Positions 1 through 7,246 of a stretch of 19,645 nt of DNA are shown here, in pieces. Every line of letters starts with the position of its first letter. The first letter of the stretch is position 1. The notes under the pieces were generated by a model. The model did no database searches, had not been told where the DNA came from, and saw only the letters and a program-made list of their open reading frames with translations. The translations under genes and the position numbers were made by a program. The DNA lies in assembly GCA_002422795.1 (NCBI GenBank), contig DITJ01000019.1, positions 1 to 19,645 of the forward strand, written 5' to 3'. This stretch comes from Alphaproteobacteria bacterium UBA6187 (GTDB lineage Bacteria; Pseudomonadota; Alphaproteobacteria; Rickettsiales; UBA6187).

Positions 1-98
1 ATAGCATTAAACTACTGCATAAAGTGAAGCTCGGTAAAGAGAATTACTACATAAACTATGACTTAATGGAATGCCTGGGTAATGTACATGACATGTAA
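1..98 (+). CDS. C-terminal end of an unknown protein (5' truncated by window)
   Basis: From base 3 the plus strand reads 31 codons without interruption to a TAA at 96-98, ending in the residues ECLGNVHDM. The residue mix (K, L, Y, N, with few rare combinations) looks like a real protein tail, and the two other forward frames are stopped early. The bulk of the gene lies before the window. I do not recognise the family, and too little is present to assign a function. Its only visible neighbours are a stem-loop just downstream and the repeat-bracketed effector candidate about 470 bp further on. Confidence 0.45.
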   Translation, partial: SIKLLHKVKLGKENYYINYDLMECLGNVHDM

Positions 99-104
99 TT
101 AGGC

Positions 105-184
105 TTAACATGTTACTAACTACGTGTTAAGAAAATTGGATTTCTTTAACATGTTGTGAGTGATGTGTTAAAGAAACCTGGATT
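105..184. repeat. Two imperfect tandem copies containing an 11-bp perfect stem-loop
   Basis: Two units of about 39 bp both begin TTAACATGTT and end near TGTTAA...GGATT (105-143 and 146-184). The second contains a perfect 11-bp inverted repeat, TTTCTTTAACA at 141-151 with TGTTAAAGAAA at 166-176, around a 14-base loop. It lies 40 bp after the stop at 98 and is followed by a T-rich stretch at 185-190. It could be a weak terminator for the upstream gene or an operator; the sequence does not decide between these. Confidence 0.5.
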
Positions 185-237
185 GTTTTTACTTGTTGGG
201 TAAAAGACATAGGAATAAAACTGTTTCTACAAAGACT

Positions 238-378
238 TAAGCTTACCGCATATCTATCTTTTTCCGAAGCTGACCACTATCAAAAAAACACCACAAATTT
301 ACACGAAGGCTTTATATAATACATACCTCCCAATCTTCCCCCATAGGGGTGCTTGCAAGCCATAGGCACAGCCGTTTA
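238..378. repeat. 141-bp direct repeat, left copy
   Basis: Positions 238-378 align without gaps to 2738-2878 with 10 mismatches by hand count (131/141, 93%). Both copies end in the same block: the 10-bp palindrome GCTTGCAAGC at 351-360, then CATAGGC and GCCGTTTA. The offset is exactly 2500 bp, and the only gene between the copies is the 673-aa repeat protein. No open frame covers the repeat convincingly and no terminal inverted repeats are visible, so it is unlike a simple IS end. It may be a dispersed intergenic element of this genome. Confidence 0.85.
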
Positions 379-567
379 GCCTTAAATGGTTCTATCACAA
401 GGGCCTGATTACTGTTTAATAAGGGCACTTTGCGACAGAACCCCATAAATGACGCCAAATATTGACATTACATGCAAAATAGTTTATTTTTTAATAAATT
501 AATGTGCTGTTAGGCCAACAAAAATATAATCCATCATTATGTATTTATTAAGGGGAGTTAGAGCGAT

Positions 568-2589
568 ATGACAGAGATAACAATAGATAATAATACAAAT
601 CCTTTACATCAATATATAAATGCAGATGGTCAGTTAGATGCAGCCAGTATACCAGATAATGTTACAAAAATAAAAGTAGCACCTGATGCTTATGTTACTT
701 CGCTTGTAGGGGCATTTAATTGTGAAGTAGACGTAAACAATAATACTAATCTTAATTCAGTTGAGGGAGCTTCATTTCATGGAAATGCTAACCTAAATAA
801 TTGCACCAGCCTTGCCTCGGTTGTGGGAGCTACATTTAATGGAATTGCGTTCCTACGCGGTTGCACCAGCCTTACCTCGGTTGAGGGGGCTACATTTAAT
901 GGACATTCCAGCCTAGTAGGTTGCACTGGCCTTAACTCGGTTAATGGAGCTACATTTAATGGAACTGCGATCCTAAGCGGTTGCACCAGCCTTACCTCGG
1001 CTACAGGAGCTACATTCGGAGCTACATTTAATGGAATTGCTGACCTAAGAGGTTGCACCAGCCTTACCTCGGTTGAGGGAGCTACATTTAATTGGATTGC
1101 TGACCTAACCGATTGCACCAGCCTTACCTCGGTTGAGGGAGCTACATTTAATGGATTTGCGATCCTACACGGTTGCACCAGCCTTACCTCGGTTGAGGGA
1201 GCTACATTTAATAGTAGTGTTAGCCTAAACCGTTGCACCAGCCTTACCTCGGTTGAGGGGACTACATTTAATGATAATGCTGACCTACGCGGTTGCACCA
1301 GCCTTACCTCGGTTGAGGGGACTACATTTAATGATAATGCTGACCTACGCGGTTGCACCAGCCTTATCTCGGTTGAGGGAGCTAGATTTAATAGAAATGT
1401 TAGCCTAGACGGTTGCACCAGCCTTACCTCCCTTACAGGAGCTACATTTCATGGCGATGTTGACTTAAGTCGTTGCACCGGCTTAATTCCAACGCCTGAG
1501 TTAATAAGCCAATTGGAAGGAATGGAGGCGCAAGGCAAAGTAGTTACATGGCCTGAGCATTTTAACCGTGGAAATTTAATTGATGATGCAAAGGCAAGGC
1601 TGGGGACTATTGTTAATACATACAAAAAAACCAAGCCTGAAGGAGCGCCAGAAACTTTACGTTTATTTAATCGCTTCTTAGGCGAAGGTTTGGGGCAAAG
1701 AGGCGGCAAGGTCGAAGTTGTTGAAAGTGTAACCCCTTTTCTTGAGTTTATAGAAAAAGAACCGCAAAACTTAAGCTGGATAGAAGAAAGGGCCAAACAT
1801 TATTTACAAGGCTGTGTAAACCAGCCGGTTGCAGGCTTTTCGGAAATATCAGCCTGGGCTGCCATAGCGAAAAAAACTGAGATAGCTGATAAAATAGAAG
1901 CGGCACGCCAACTTATGGCACTTGAAGAAATCAAACAGTTTGTAGCAGAAAATTCTCCAGGTCAGGGGATTGAAGTAGAAGCCGGTAATGCTTTATTCCG
2001 TGAAGTCCATAAACAATTAGTTGCATCAGGAATGAAGCCGTGGCCTGGTGTGCCTGGCAGTATAAGTTATGAAGGAATGCTTAGGAATTGGTTAACAGAT
2101 GATAAAATTACAGATGCTACTATAAAAGTAGCAGAGTCTAATGCAAAACCCTTATCTGAAGTAGTTGATTATTTACTTAATGTTCACTCACTAACATGGG
2201 CCCAGGTTGCCTTTCCACAAAAGTTTACTGAGATTACAGAAAAATATACTATTGAAAAAGAAGGGTTATTGGAATTATATAGTAATAATGAACCTATAGC
2301 TGATAACTATAAACCAAAGATGCCTGATGGCACTATTAACAATACTCCATTAACACCAGATCAGCGTACAGAAATATTAAATAATGCAAGCAAATCCATA
2401 GAGCTTACAAAAGATAGTGAAATAGCTGAAACTGCAAGAAAAATGACACCTGATATTAAAGTGAGTAAATTGGCTAACAGAGAAATTAAACTTCCGGTTT
2501 ATAGGGATTATCCACGCCCAAATAAACAAAGTTTTGTTGATTTGGTATCTACAAAAAGAGGCTATGGCAGGGATGGAGCTTGTGTTTAA
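568..2589 (+). CDS. Leucine-rich-type repeat protein with C-terminal NEL-like (IpaH/SspH-type E3 ubiquitin ligase) domain, candidate secreted effector
   Basis: The 673-aa product has no signal peptide or membrane segment. Residues 1-58 are a leader. Residues 59-302 are twelve repeats of 20 residues (unit like CTSLTSVEGATFNG), close to the CTSLTSV phrasing of BspA-like leucine-rich repeats. From about 305 to 600 the protein is helical. Cys416 (in QGCVNQP) is the only cysteine between residues 304 and 671. It is followed by segments resembling the NEL domain order: helix, catalytic Cys loop, an 'MALEEI' helix, then 'IEVEAGNALFREVHKQL', comparable to 'DEIEVWLAFQNKL' of NEL. NEL enzymes carry C-E-D at the active site; here it is C-V-N, so activity is uncertain. 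The tail (600-673) is polar. An AGGGGAG ribosome site lies at 550-556. The NEL relationship is inferred from pattern memory, not from a search. Confidence 0.6.
   Translation: MTEITIDNNTNPLHQYINADGQLDAASIPDNVTKIKVAPDAYVTSLVGAFNCEVDVNNNTNLNSVEGASFHGNANLNNCTSLASVVGATFNGIAFLRGCTSLTSVEGATFNGHSSLVGCTGLNSVNGATFNGTAILSGCTSLTSATGATFGATFNGIADLRGCTSLTSVEGATFNWIADLTDCTSLTSVEGATFNGFAILHGCTSLTSVEGATFNSSVSLNRCTSLTSVEGTTFNDNADLRGCTSLTSVEGTTFNDNADLRGCTSLISVEGARFNRNVSLDGCTSLTSLTGATFHGDVDLSRCTGLIPTPELISQLEGMEAQGKVVTWPEHFNRGNLIDDAKARLGTIVNTYKKTKPEGAPETLRLFNRFLGEGLGQRGGKVEVVESVTPFLEFIEKEPQNLSWIEERAKHYLQGCVNQPVAGFSEISAWAAIAKKTEIADKIEAARQLMALEEIKQFVAENSPGQGIEVEAGNALFREVHKQLVASGMKPWPGVPGSISYEGMLRNWLTDDKITDATIKVAESNAKPLSEVVDYLLNVHSLTWAQVAFPQKFTEITEKYTIEKEGLLELYSNNEPIADNYKPKMPDGTINNTPLTPDQRTEILNNASKSIELTKDSEIAETARKMTPDIKVSKLANREIKLPVYRDYPRPNKQSFVDLVSTKRGYGRDGACV
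742..1473 (+). repeat. Intragenic array of twelve 60-bp units
   Basis: The array encodes the 20-residue protein repeats. Units 1-4 span 742-981. Unit 5 is 72 bp (982-1053) because of a 12-bp internal duplication that repeats GCTACATT. Units 6-12 are exactly 60 bp each (1054-1473), and a degenerate thirteenth starts at 1474. The segments 1261-1320 and 1321-1380 differ at only two bases, which indicates a recent duplication. The core GCACCAGCCTTACCTCGG recurs in most units. The conserved unit length keeps the frame open on the opposite strand as well, which creates a long antisense open frame. Confidence 0.95.
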
Positions 2590-2737
2590 CAAGTAATAAT
2601 AAGGATTCTTATATATACGCTTTACTACCTACTGCAATGCCTCCTGTGATAGCTACGAGAAATGGATAGAGCAAACAAACTTACTTATGCAAAGGCAATT
2701 ACTGTATATATAGCGGCTGAATTAATTGAAAGAAGCC

Positions 2738-2878
2738 TAAGCTTACAGCATATCCATCTTTTTTCGAAGCTGACCACTATCAAAAAAATACCACAAATTT
2801 ACACGAAGGCTTTATATAATATACTCTTCCCAATTTTCCCCCATAGGGGTGCTTGCAAGCCATAGGCGCAGCCGTTTA
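2738..2878. repeat. 141-bp direct repeat, right copy
   Basis: This is the partner of 238-378: same orientation, no gaps, 10 mismatches, including the GCTTGCAAGC palindrome at 2851-2860. It begins about 150 bp after the stop of the repeat-protein gene. A short open frame (2662-2865) runs into it but has no convincing ribosome site or recognisable content, and I do not count it as a gene. Confidence 0.85.
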
Positions 2879-3137
2879 TACAGCAATGAAGAACTATTTA
2901 CCTCTTGACATATAGGGCAATGGGTGCAACAAATAGGTGCAACAATTCATTAACCCATACCGTTATTTTCTAGGTATTCTGCGGGTTTTAAAAAATGGTA
3001 GCGTCTCTCCTAGGCTCCACCATTTGGAATTGACCGACGATATCTCCCCTTGAAACCTTGAATGGTAGCGAGTATTCCACACAAGCCCCTCCTTTATAAT
3101 GAAAGTGGGAGCTTGCAAGAAGAATTGAATCTTAAAA
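2879..3137. other. Intergenic stretch with short repeats and an imperfect palindrome
   Basis: No gene is seen. It holds a 10-bp direct repeat GGTGCAACAA at 2923-2932 and 2936-2945, an inverted repeat AAATGGT (2993-2999) with ACCATTT (3019-3025) enclosing CCTAGG, and a second ATGGTAGCG at 3062-3070. The piece around 3009-3022 ends in GGCTCCACCA, like a tRNA or tmRNA 3' end, but no T-arm precedes it. It could be an old integration scar. Confidence 0.35.
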
Positions 3138-3713
3138 CTACATAGCAGCTTCAGATTCTATCATCAACTTTACTTCATCAGAAACACCTGGAATTCCGTA
3201 ATTCATGCCGTATTCTGAGCGTTTAATTGTTGTGCTTGCGCTGAAGCCGGCAGTCTTTTTCTTGCTGATCGGGTTTTCACCGATTTTATTCAATTTAACA
3301 TCTAAAATTTCCGGCTTGGTTACGCCAAGCATTGTAAGCTTACCATGAACTTTTGCGGTATCTTTGCCGGTAACTTCTACTTTATCACTTATGAATGTTG
3401 CGTTAGGGAATTTATCAACATTGAAGAAATCTTTACTTTTCAGGTGGGTATCGAATTTTTCCAAGCCGGTGATTATACTGCCAACTGACACAGTAACATT
3501 AACCTTGCTGTTTTCCGGCTTTGCTTCATCAAGTAATAAAGTTCCTTCCACTTTTGCAAATTTACCCGATGGGTTTGAAAAACCAAAATGATTGGCTTGC
3601 CATGTAATATTTGTATGGGTAGGGTCCAAAACATACTTATCTGCCGCACTTGCGGAATATGCAGAAAAGGCAAGTGCAGATATAGTTAATGTTTTTGCTA
3701 GAAGATTTTTCAT
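3138..3713 (-). CDS. YceI-family periplasmic lipid-binding-type protein
   Basis: The 191-aa product has a clear Sec signal peptide (MKNLLAK start, hydrophobic core, ASA-A cleavage near residue 23). The YceI fold follows: the opening 'YVLDPTHTNITWQANHFG', the central 'FDTHLKSKDFFNVDKFPNATF', and 'VHGKLTMLGVTKPEILDV', all typical of the family. YceI proteins are lipocalin-like beta barrels that bind polyisoprenoid lipids in the periplasm; the physiological role is often unknown. Length matches the family (about 190). The start is supported by AGGA seven bases before the ATG. It is transcribed divergently from a second YceI-type gene (3854-4417) across a 140-bp gap, so the two may share a control region. 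Confidence 0.9.
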   Translation of the reverse strand: MKNLLAKTLTISALAFSAYSASAADKYVLDPTHTNITWQANHFGFSNPSGKFAKVEGTLLLDEAKPENSKVNVTVSVGSIITGLEKFDTHLKSKDFFNVDKFPNATFISDKVEVTGKDTAKVHGKLTMLGVTKPEILDVKLNKIGENPISKKKTAGFSASTTIKRSEYGMNYGIPGVSDEVKLMIESEAAM

Positions 3714-3853
3714 ATATAATCCTGTTATGATTAAAGTTATTATATTTAAGAATATGGTGTCTAATTTTTAAATAACAATGTAAAATGTTAAGCTTTCTAC
3801 AAATAAATTCCAGCCATAGCAAAAATAACACTATATAAAATGAGGATAAAATT

Positions 3854-4417
3854 ATGTTCAGATATTTACTGTTATTTATTTCTTTAATTTTATATTCCTA
3901 TAACTTACAAGCCGCCGAGGCACCTGTTCATTTTAAAATTGTGCCCCAGCAAAGCCGCATAACATTTGAAGCAACCCAGGCAGGGGCGCCTGTTAATGGG
4001 GAGTTCAAATTATTCAGTTCCGATATTTATTTCAGCCCCAATGCACTTGCCCAAAGTCGTGCAACCGCCACTATCGAAATGACCAGTTTCGCTGTTGATG
4101 ATGAGGATGCAAGAAGTATATTAAAAGATAATAACTGGTTCAATATAACTACATTTCCTCAAGGATTATTTGAAAGTACAAGTTTTAAATTCCTTGGCGG
4201 GAAGCAATATGAAGTGTTTGGAAACTTAACTATAAAAGGCCATATGGAGCCAATCAGCTTAACATTCATTCTAAATGAATTCAGTAAAGATAGCGCTTCT
4301 ATCACCGGAGAAACCATTTTAAAACGCAATTCATTTAATATTGGTGATAAAGATACCGGCTCGGTTAAAGATGACGTAAAGGTTTCTATAATTATTAACG
4401 CGGTTGCGGTTAAATAA
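3854..4417 (+). CDS. Second YceI-family protein (cytochrome b561-associated type)
   Basis: The 187-aa product begins with a signal peptide (hydrophobic residues 3-19, cleavage near LQAA-EAP). The mature part opens with 'FKIVPQQSRITFEATQAGAPV' and carries 'FNITTFPQGLFESTSF' and 'VFGNLTIKGHMEPISLTF'. This is the YceI subgroup often found beside or fused to cytochrome b561, and it differs from the 3138-3713 protein, where the opening is DPTHT. No cytochrome b561 gene is in view. AGGAT at 3844-3848 precedes the ATG. Being divergent from a paralogue suggests shared regulation, but the sequence shows no obvious operator. Periplasmic location is predicted; the ligand is unknown. Confidence 0.85.
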   Translation: MFRYLLLFISLILYSYNLQAAEAPVHFKIVPQQSRITFEATQAGAPVNGEFKLFSSDIYFSPNALAQSRATATIEMTSFAVDDEDARSILKDNNWFNITTFPQGLFESTSFKFLGGKQYEVFGNLTIKGHMEPISLTFILNEFSKDSASITGETILKRNSFNIGDKDTGSVKDDVKVSIIINAVAVK

Positions 4418-4675
4418 CCTGATTTTTGGATAATACCTAATGATAACTTATTGATAAAAAGGAATGTCTAGCGCCCCCTCTCCCTTTGGCAGCACTACTG
4501 TCCCACAAATTTTTATGTATAGTCATAATTAAATTCCTTTAAGAGTCAGCTGGTTATGATGCTGATTTCGGTATAGTCGTTGTCGTTCGAAGATTTCTTT
4601 GTGGTTGGTTTTTTGGAAAGGGTTCCCTTTGGGAGAGAGAATTTTCAAATCAAATGATAGTAATATATAGCCAAT
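4418..4675. other. Intergenic stretch without a gene
   Basis: The space between the second YceI gene and the porin terminator contains no credible open frame. CCCTCTCCCTTTGG at 4475-4488 and CCCTTTGGGAGAG at 4625-4637 look like two halves of the common short inverted intergenic element of the CCCTCTCC...GGAGAGGG type that also occurs at 10565-10589. Confidence 0.4.
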
Positions 4676-4704
4676 AAAAAAGGGGCAGGAAAATCCTGCC
4701 CCTT
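4676..4704 (-). terminator. Intrinsic terminator of the porin gene
   Basis: A perfect 11-bp stem, AAGGGGCAGGA (4680-4690) with TCCTGCCCCTT (4694-4704), closes a 3-base loop. Read on the minus strand it is followed by six T residues. It lies 24 bp past the porin stop codon, which is the usual position for a strong rho-independent terminator. Confidence 0.93.
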
Positions 4705-4727
4705 CTTATATTTTCTTAACTAACTAA

Positions 4728-5960
4728 TTAGAAAGTTAGCTGAGTACCAACGATGAATACTGTACCGCTGTTATCAGAAGTACCAGCAGTATTGTCATCA
4801 GTGTCGAAGAAGCTTACTTCAACATATGGCATTAAGCCAGGAGCCAATTTGTAATCAGCACCAACTGAAATATTCTGGAATTCAGCATCTGTTCCAGCAA
4901 CAGTACCATTTTCAACTGTGCTGTTATAGTAAGTTAAAGATGCACCGAATGGACCGAATTCGTAAGCACCACCTAATGTGTAAGCTTGTAGGCTAACATC
5001 ATCAGCTGATACACCACCGATTTCAGGAGCGTCTGTCCAAGAACCACCAACTGTGAATCCAGCAAAGCCAACGCTTAAGCCTAAGTTATAAGCTTGTAAA
5101 TCGTCGTTCAAAGAAGAAACTGTACCATTATCTTTCGCTTCACCTGTTTCACCAGTTGCAGCAGCATTTAGAGTTAAAGCATCGAACTGACCTTGATAGT
5201 TAAGACCACCGTTCCATACGTTAATAAAGCTACCATTATCACTTGCACCAGCAAAGCCAGCAGCAGTACCACGCTCGTCTTGGTCAGGAGTGAAGCTTAA
5301 ACCAGCTTGTAAACCTTGGATACGAGGAGTGTAGTAGCTAACTTTATTAGCATTAGCACGGTCAGCATGAGTATCACCAGCTAAAGTACTACCAGGATAA
5401 CCAACATTCGCTTCACCAGGAAGACCTGCAGCAGTAGGAAGGCCAGGAAGGATTGCAAAAGCTGCAGAACCAGCACCAGCAAGGTCTACATATTTGTAGA
5501 AATCACCAGCGATACCACCAGTTGCACGAGCAAAGGTAGAAGCATCAACTTTCAACGCATTTCCAGCATCACCAGTTGAACCAGCTTCAACGCGACCGAA
5601 ACCGCTTTCTACATATAGATATGTTCTGCGAGCAGCGTTATCAGCAGACTCTGTATCGTTCGCGCTTGTATCAGCGTTAAGCTCGATATAAGCACCATAG
5701 CCAAGGCCATTATCAGCTTTAGCATCTACTTTAAAATGAACGTTAGTATCAGTGCGGGTGTGAAGTTCACGAGCATAGATAGAGGTCTCAGCGCCGTTTT
5801 GAACACCTGCGCTAGATTGATTTTGGAAAGCATCTTCCTGGCTTCCGCTTCCAACCTGGAAATCAGCAAAACCGCCAACAGTAACTACAGGACCTGCAGC
5901 ACTAGCAGCACCAGCAGCGAACAAACCTAAAGCTGTAGTAGCTAATAATAATTTTTTCAT
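4728..5960 (-). CDS. Outer-membrane porin (Gram-negative porin family)
   Basis: The 410-aa product starts MKKLLLATTALGLFAAGAASA, a Sec signal peptide with AxA cleavage. The body is rich in alternating beta-strand patterns with Gly, Asn and aromatic residues ('GLGYGAYIELNAD', 'RRTYLYVESGFGRVEAGSTGDA', 'KVSYYTPRIQGLQAGLSF') and ends in Phe (VGTQLTF), the usual BAM recognition end of outer-membrane barrels. The 'ARRTYLYV...GFGRVEAG' segment is typical of general-diffusion porins of alphaproteobacteria. An upstream in-frame ATG at 5972 exists, but GGAAAT sits at the right distance for the ATG at 5960. A strong terminator follows, and codon use is even, consistent with high expression. It probably forms a trimeric channel for small solutes. 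Confidence 0.9.
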   Translation of the reverse strand: MKKLLLATTALGLFAAGAASAAGPVVTVGGFADFQVGSGSQEDAFQNQSSAGVQNGAETSIYARELHTRTDTNVHFKVDAKADNGLGYGAYIELNADTSANDTESADNAARRTYLYVESGFGRVEAGSTGDAGNALKVDASTFARATGGIAGDFYKYVDLAGAGSAAFAILPGLPTAAGLPGEANVGYPGSTLAGDTHADRANANKVSYYTPRIQGLQAGLSFTPDQDERGTAAGFAGASDNGSFINVWNGGLNYQGQFDALTLNAAATGETGEAKDNGTVSSLNDDLQAYNLGLSVGFAGFTVGGSWTDAPEIGGVSADDVSLQAYTLGGAYEFGPFGASLTYYNSTVENGTVAGTDAEFQNISVGADYKLAPGLMPYVEVSFFDTDDNTAGTSDNSGTVFIVGTQLTF

Positions 5961-6197
5961 TTTTATTTCCATTTATTAAATTAAAAAAGTTTTTAGAATA
6001 AATAACCTGCATAAAACAGATATTTTATTACATGGATCTATTAAATCCTAACTTAACTACAATAAATAATCCCATAGCATATAGCAGTCTACCACAAAAC
6101 ATTTAATTACTAGTTTGTCAGTGTTTTTCACTTAACAATGTGGCAATGACGCAACATTATCAACTTCAAATTGTGCCAGGAGATGTATAATTGTCGC

Positions 6198-6902
6198 CTA
6201 CCTAGCAAAGCGTAACATTTTCTTTTCGAAATAACCGGTTTTAATCCTTAAAAACAGAACTTGTATAAAAAACAGCATAAATCCTGCAAACATAAGTAAA
6301 AGCGGGCGCAGCATTGCAGGATCAATCGCCACACCACCAGACCTTATAATACTCGCAGGTTGATGCAGCGTACTCCACCATTCTACCGAAAATTTTATTA
6401 TAGGTATATTCACCATGCCTATAAGCGCAAAAATTGCAGAAACTTTTCCGGCACGCTCTTTATTATCATATGAATTATAAAGCGCCATATAGCCTATATA
6501 GAAGAAGAACAATATTAACATTGATGTAAGCCTGGCATCCCATACCCACCATGCACCCCATATCGGCTTACCCCAGATAGAGCCGGTGATAAGGCATATA
6601 AGAGTAAATGCCGCGCCAATGGGGGCAGACTGCGTAGCAATTATAACTGAAAGGGGGTTTTTCCATATTAACGCGGCCGCGCTCATGGTAGATATAAACA
6701 TATATATAAATAATGCCATCCAGGCTGCAGGAACATGCACATACATTATCCGCACAGCTTCACCCTGCTGGTAATCAGGTGGGGACGCAAATAATGCAAA
6801 ATATAAACCCGCAAGCAAAAAAACAACCGCAAGAACCGCAATAAACGGCAATAAAACTCCAATATATTGCTGTACTTTACCAGGATTAAAATATTTATGC
6901 AT
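6198..6902 (-). CDS. ccmC: Heme exporter/handling protein CcmC (cytochrome c maturation)
   Basis: The 234-aa product has six hydrophobic segments. It carries the CcmC signature: 'YVHVPAAW' (residues 54-61, containing periplasmic His56), the tryptophan-rich 'WGAWWVWDARLTS' (115-127) and a second His in 'WWSTLHQPAS' (His180). CcmC loads heme onto the chaperone CcmE in the inner membrane during c-type cytochrome assembly. The frame is open upstream for 23 more codons, but the family starts close to MHKYFNPGKVQ, so I chose the ATG at 6902. The usual partners ccmA, ccmB, ccmD and ccmE are not beside it. The gene stands alone between the porin and a repeat element, as is common in genomes with dispersed ccm genes. 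Confidence 0.93.
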   Translation of the reverse strand: MHKYFNPGKVQQYIGVLLPFIAVLAVVFLLAGLYFALFASPPDYQQGEAVRIMYVHVPAAWMALFIYMFISTMSAAALIWKNPLSVIIATQSAPIGAAFTLICLITGSIWGKPIWGAWWVWDARLTSMLILFFFYIGYMALYNSYDNKERAGKVSAIFALIGMVNIPIIKFSVEWWSTLHQPASIIRSGGVAIDPAMLRPLLLMFAGFMLFFIQVLFLRIKTGYFEKKMLRFAR

Positions 6903-7018
6903 GAATATGGAGCCTAAGTTTTGATTATACGCACCATTATTTAATGCACATAGGCATATATGCGCAAGCATTTATAGTGTATCAAGCTGAAATTAGCGGG
7001 GAAGAATGTTTATTGTGT

Positions 7019-7225
7019 TAGGTAACGTCTAGTTTTGCAATTGGTTACTGAATGTGCAACGTCATTGCGATAAGCCGACCACTTGGGAGTGCGAAGAAGC
7101 AATCCATCTTTTATACTTTGTTTACACTGGATTGCCACGTAAGACTCACAAAGTGTTCGCTTCCTCGCAATGACGTTCTTTCCTTATTTACCAGTTATTT
7201 ACTATACAAAAGTAGACGTTACCTA
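7019..7225. repeat. Large nested palindromic intergenic element (GTCATTGCGA / GCAATCCA type)
   Basis: Outer arms at 7019-7037 and 7207-7225 are inverted over 19 bp with one mismatch (TAGGTAACGTCTA core). Inner arms AACGTCATTGCGA (7058-7070) and TCGCAATGACGTT (7165-7177) are perfect over 13 bp. A third pair, GCAATCCA (7099-7106) and TGGATTGC (7128-7135), lies at the centre. The words GTCATTGCGA, GAAGCAATCCA and GGATTGC are those of palindromic repeats scattered in Rickettsiales and related genomes. The element would form a long cruciform or RNA hairpin between ccmC and the small exported-protein gene. Confidence 0.85.
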
Positions 7226-7246
7226 GGCAACAGCCTAATATCCATA

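Noticed and set aside
777..1418. Long antisense open frame across the repeat array
   Set aside because: It is a by-product of the 60-bp periodicity of the plus-strand gene. It has no ribosome site and its product is just the reverse reading of the same repeats.
742..1473. Regular 60-bp periodic DNA that could be mistaken for a CRISPR array
   Set aside because: The whole unit is conserved with no unique spacers, and it lies inside an open frame encoding 20-residue protein repeats.
2662..2865. 67-codon open frame on the plus strand
   Set aside because: More than half of it is the intergenic 141-bp repeat. There is no good ribosome site, and the left copy of the repeat has no matching open frame upstream.
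2940..3030. A complete tmRNA or tRNA gene
   Set aside because: Only a GGCTCCACCA-like end is present. No T-arm, anticodon arm or tag frame can be folded from the flanks.
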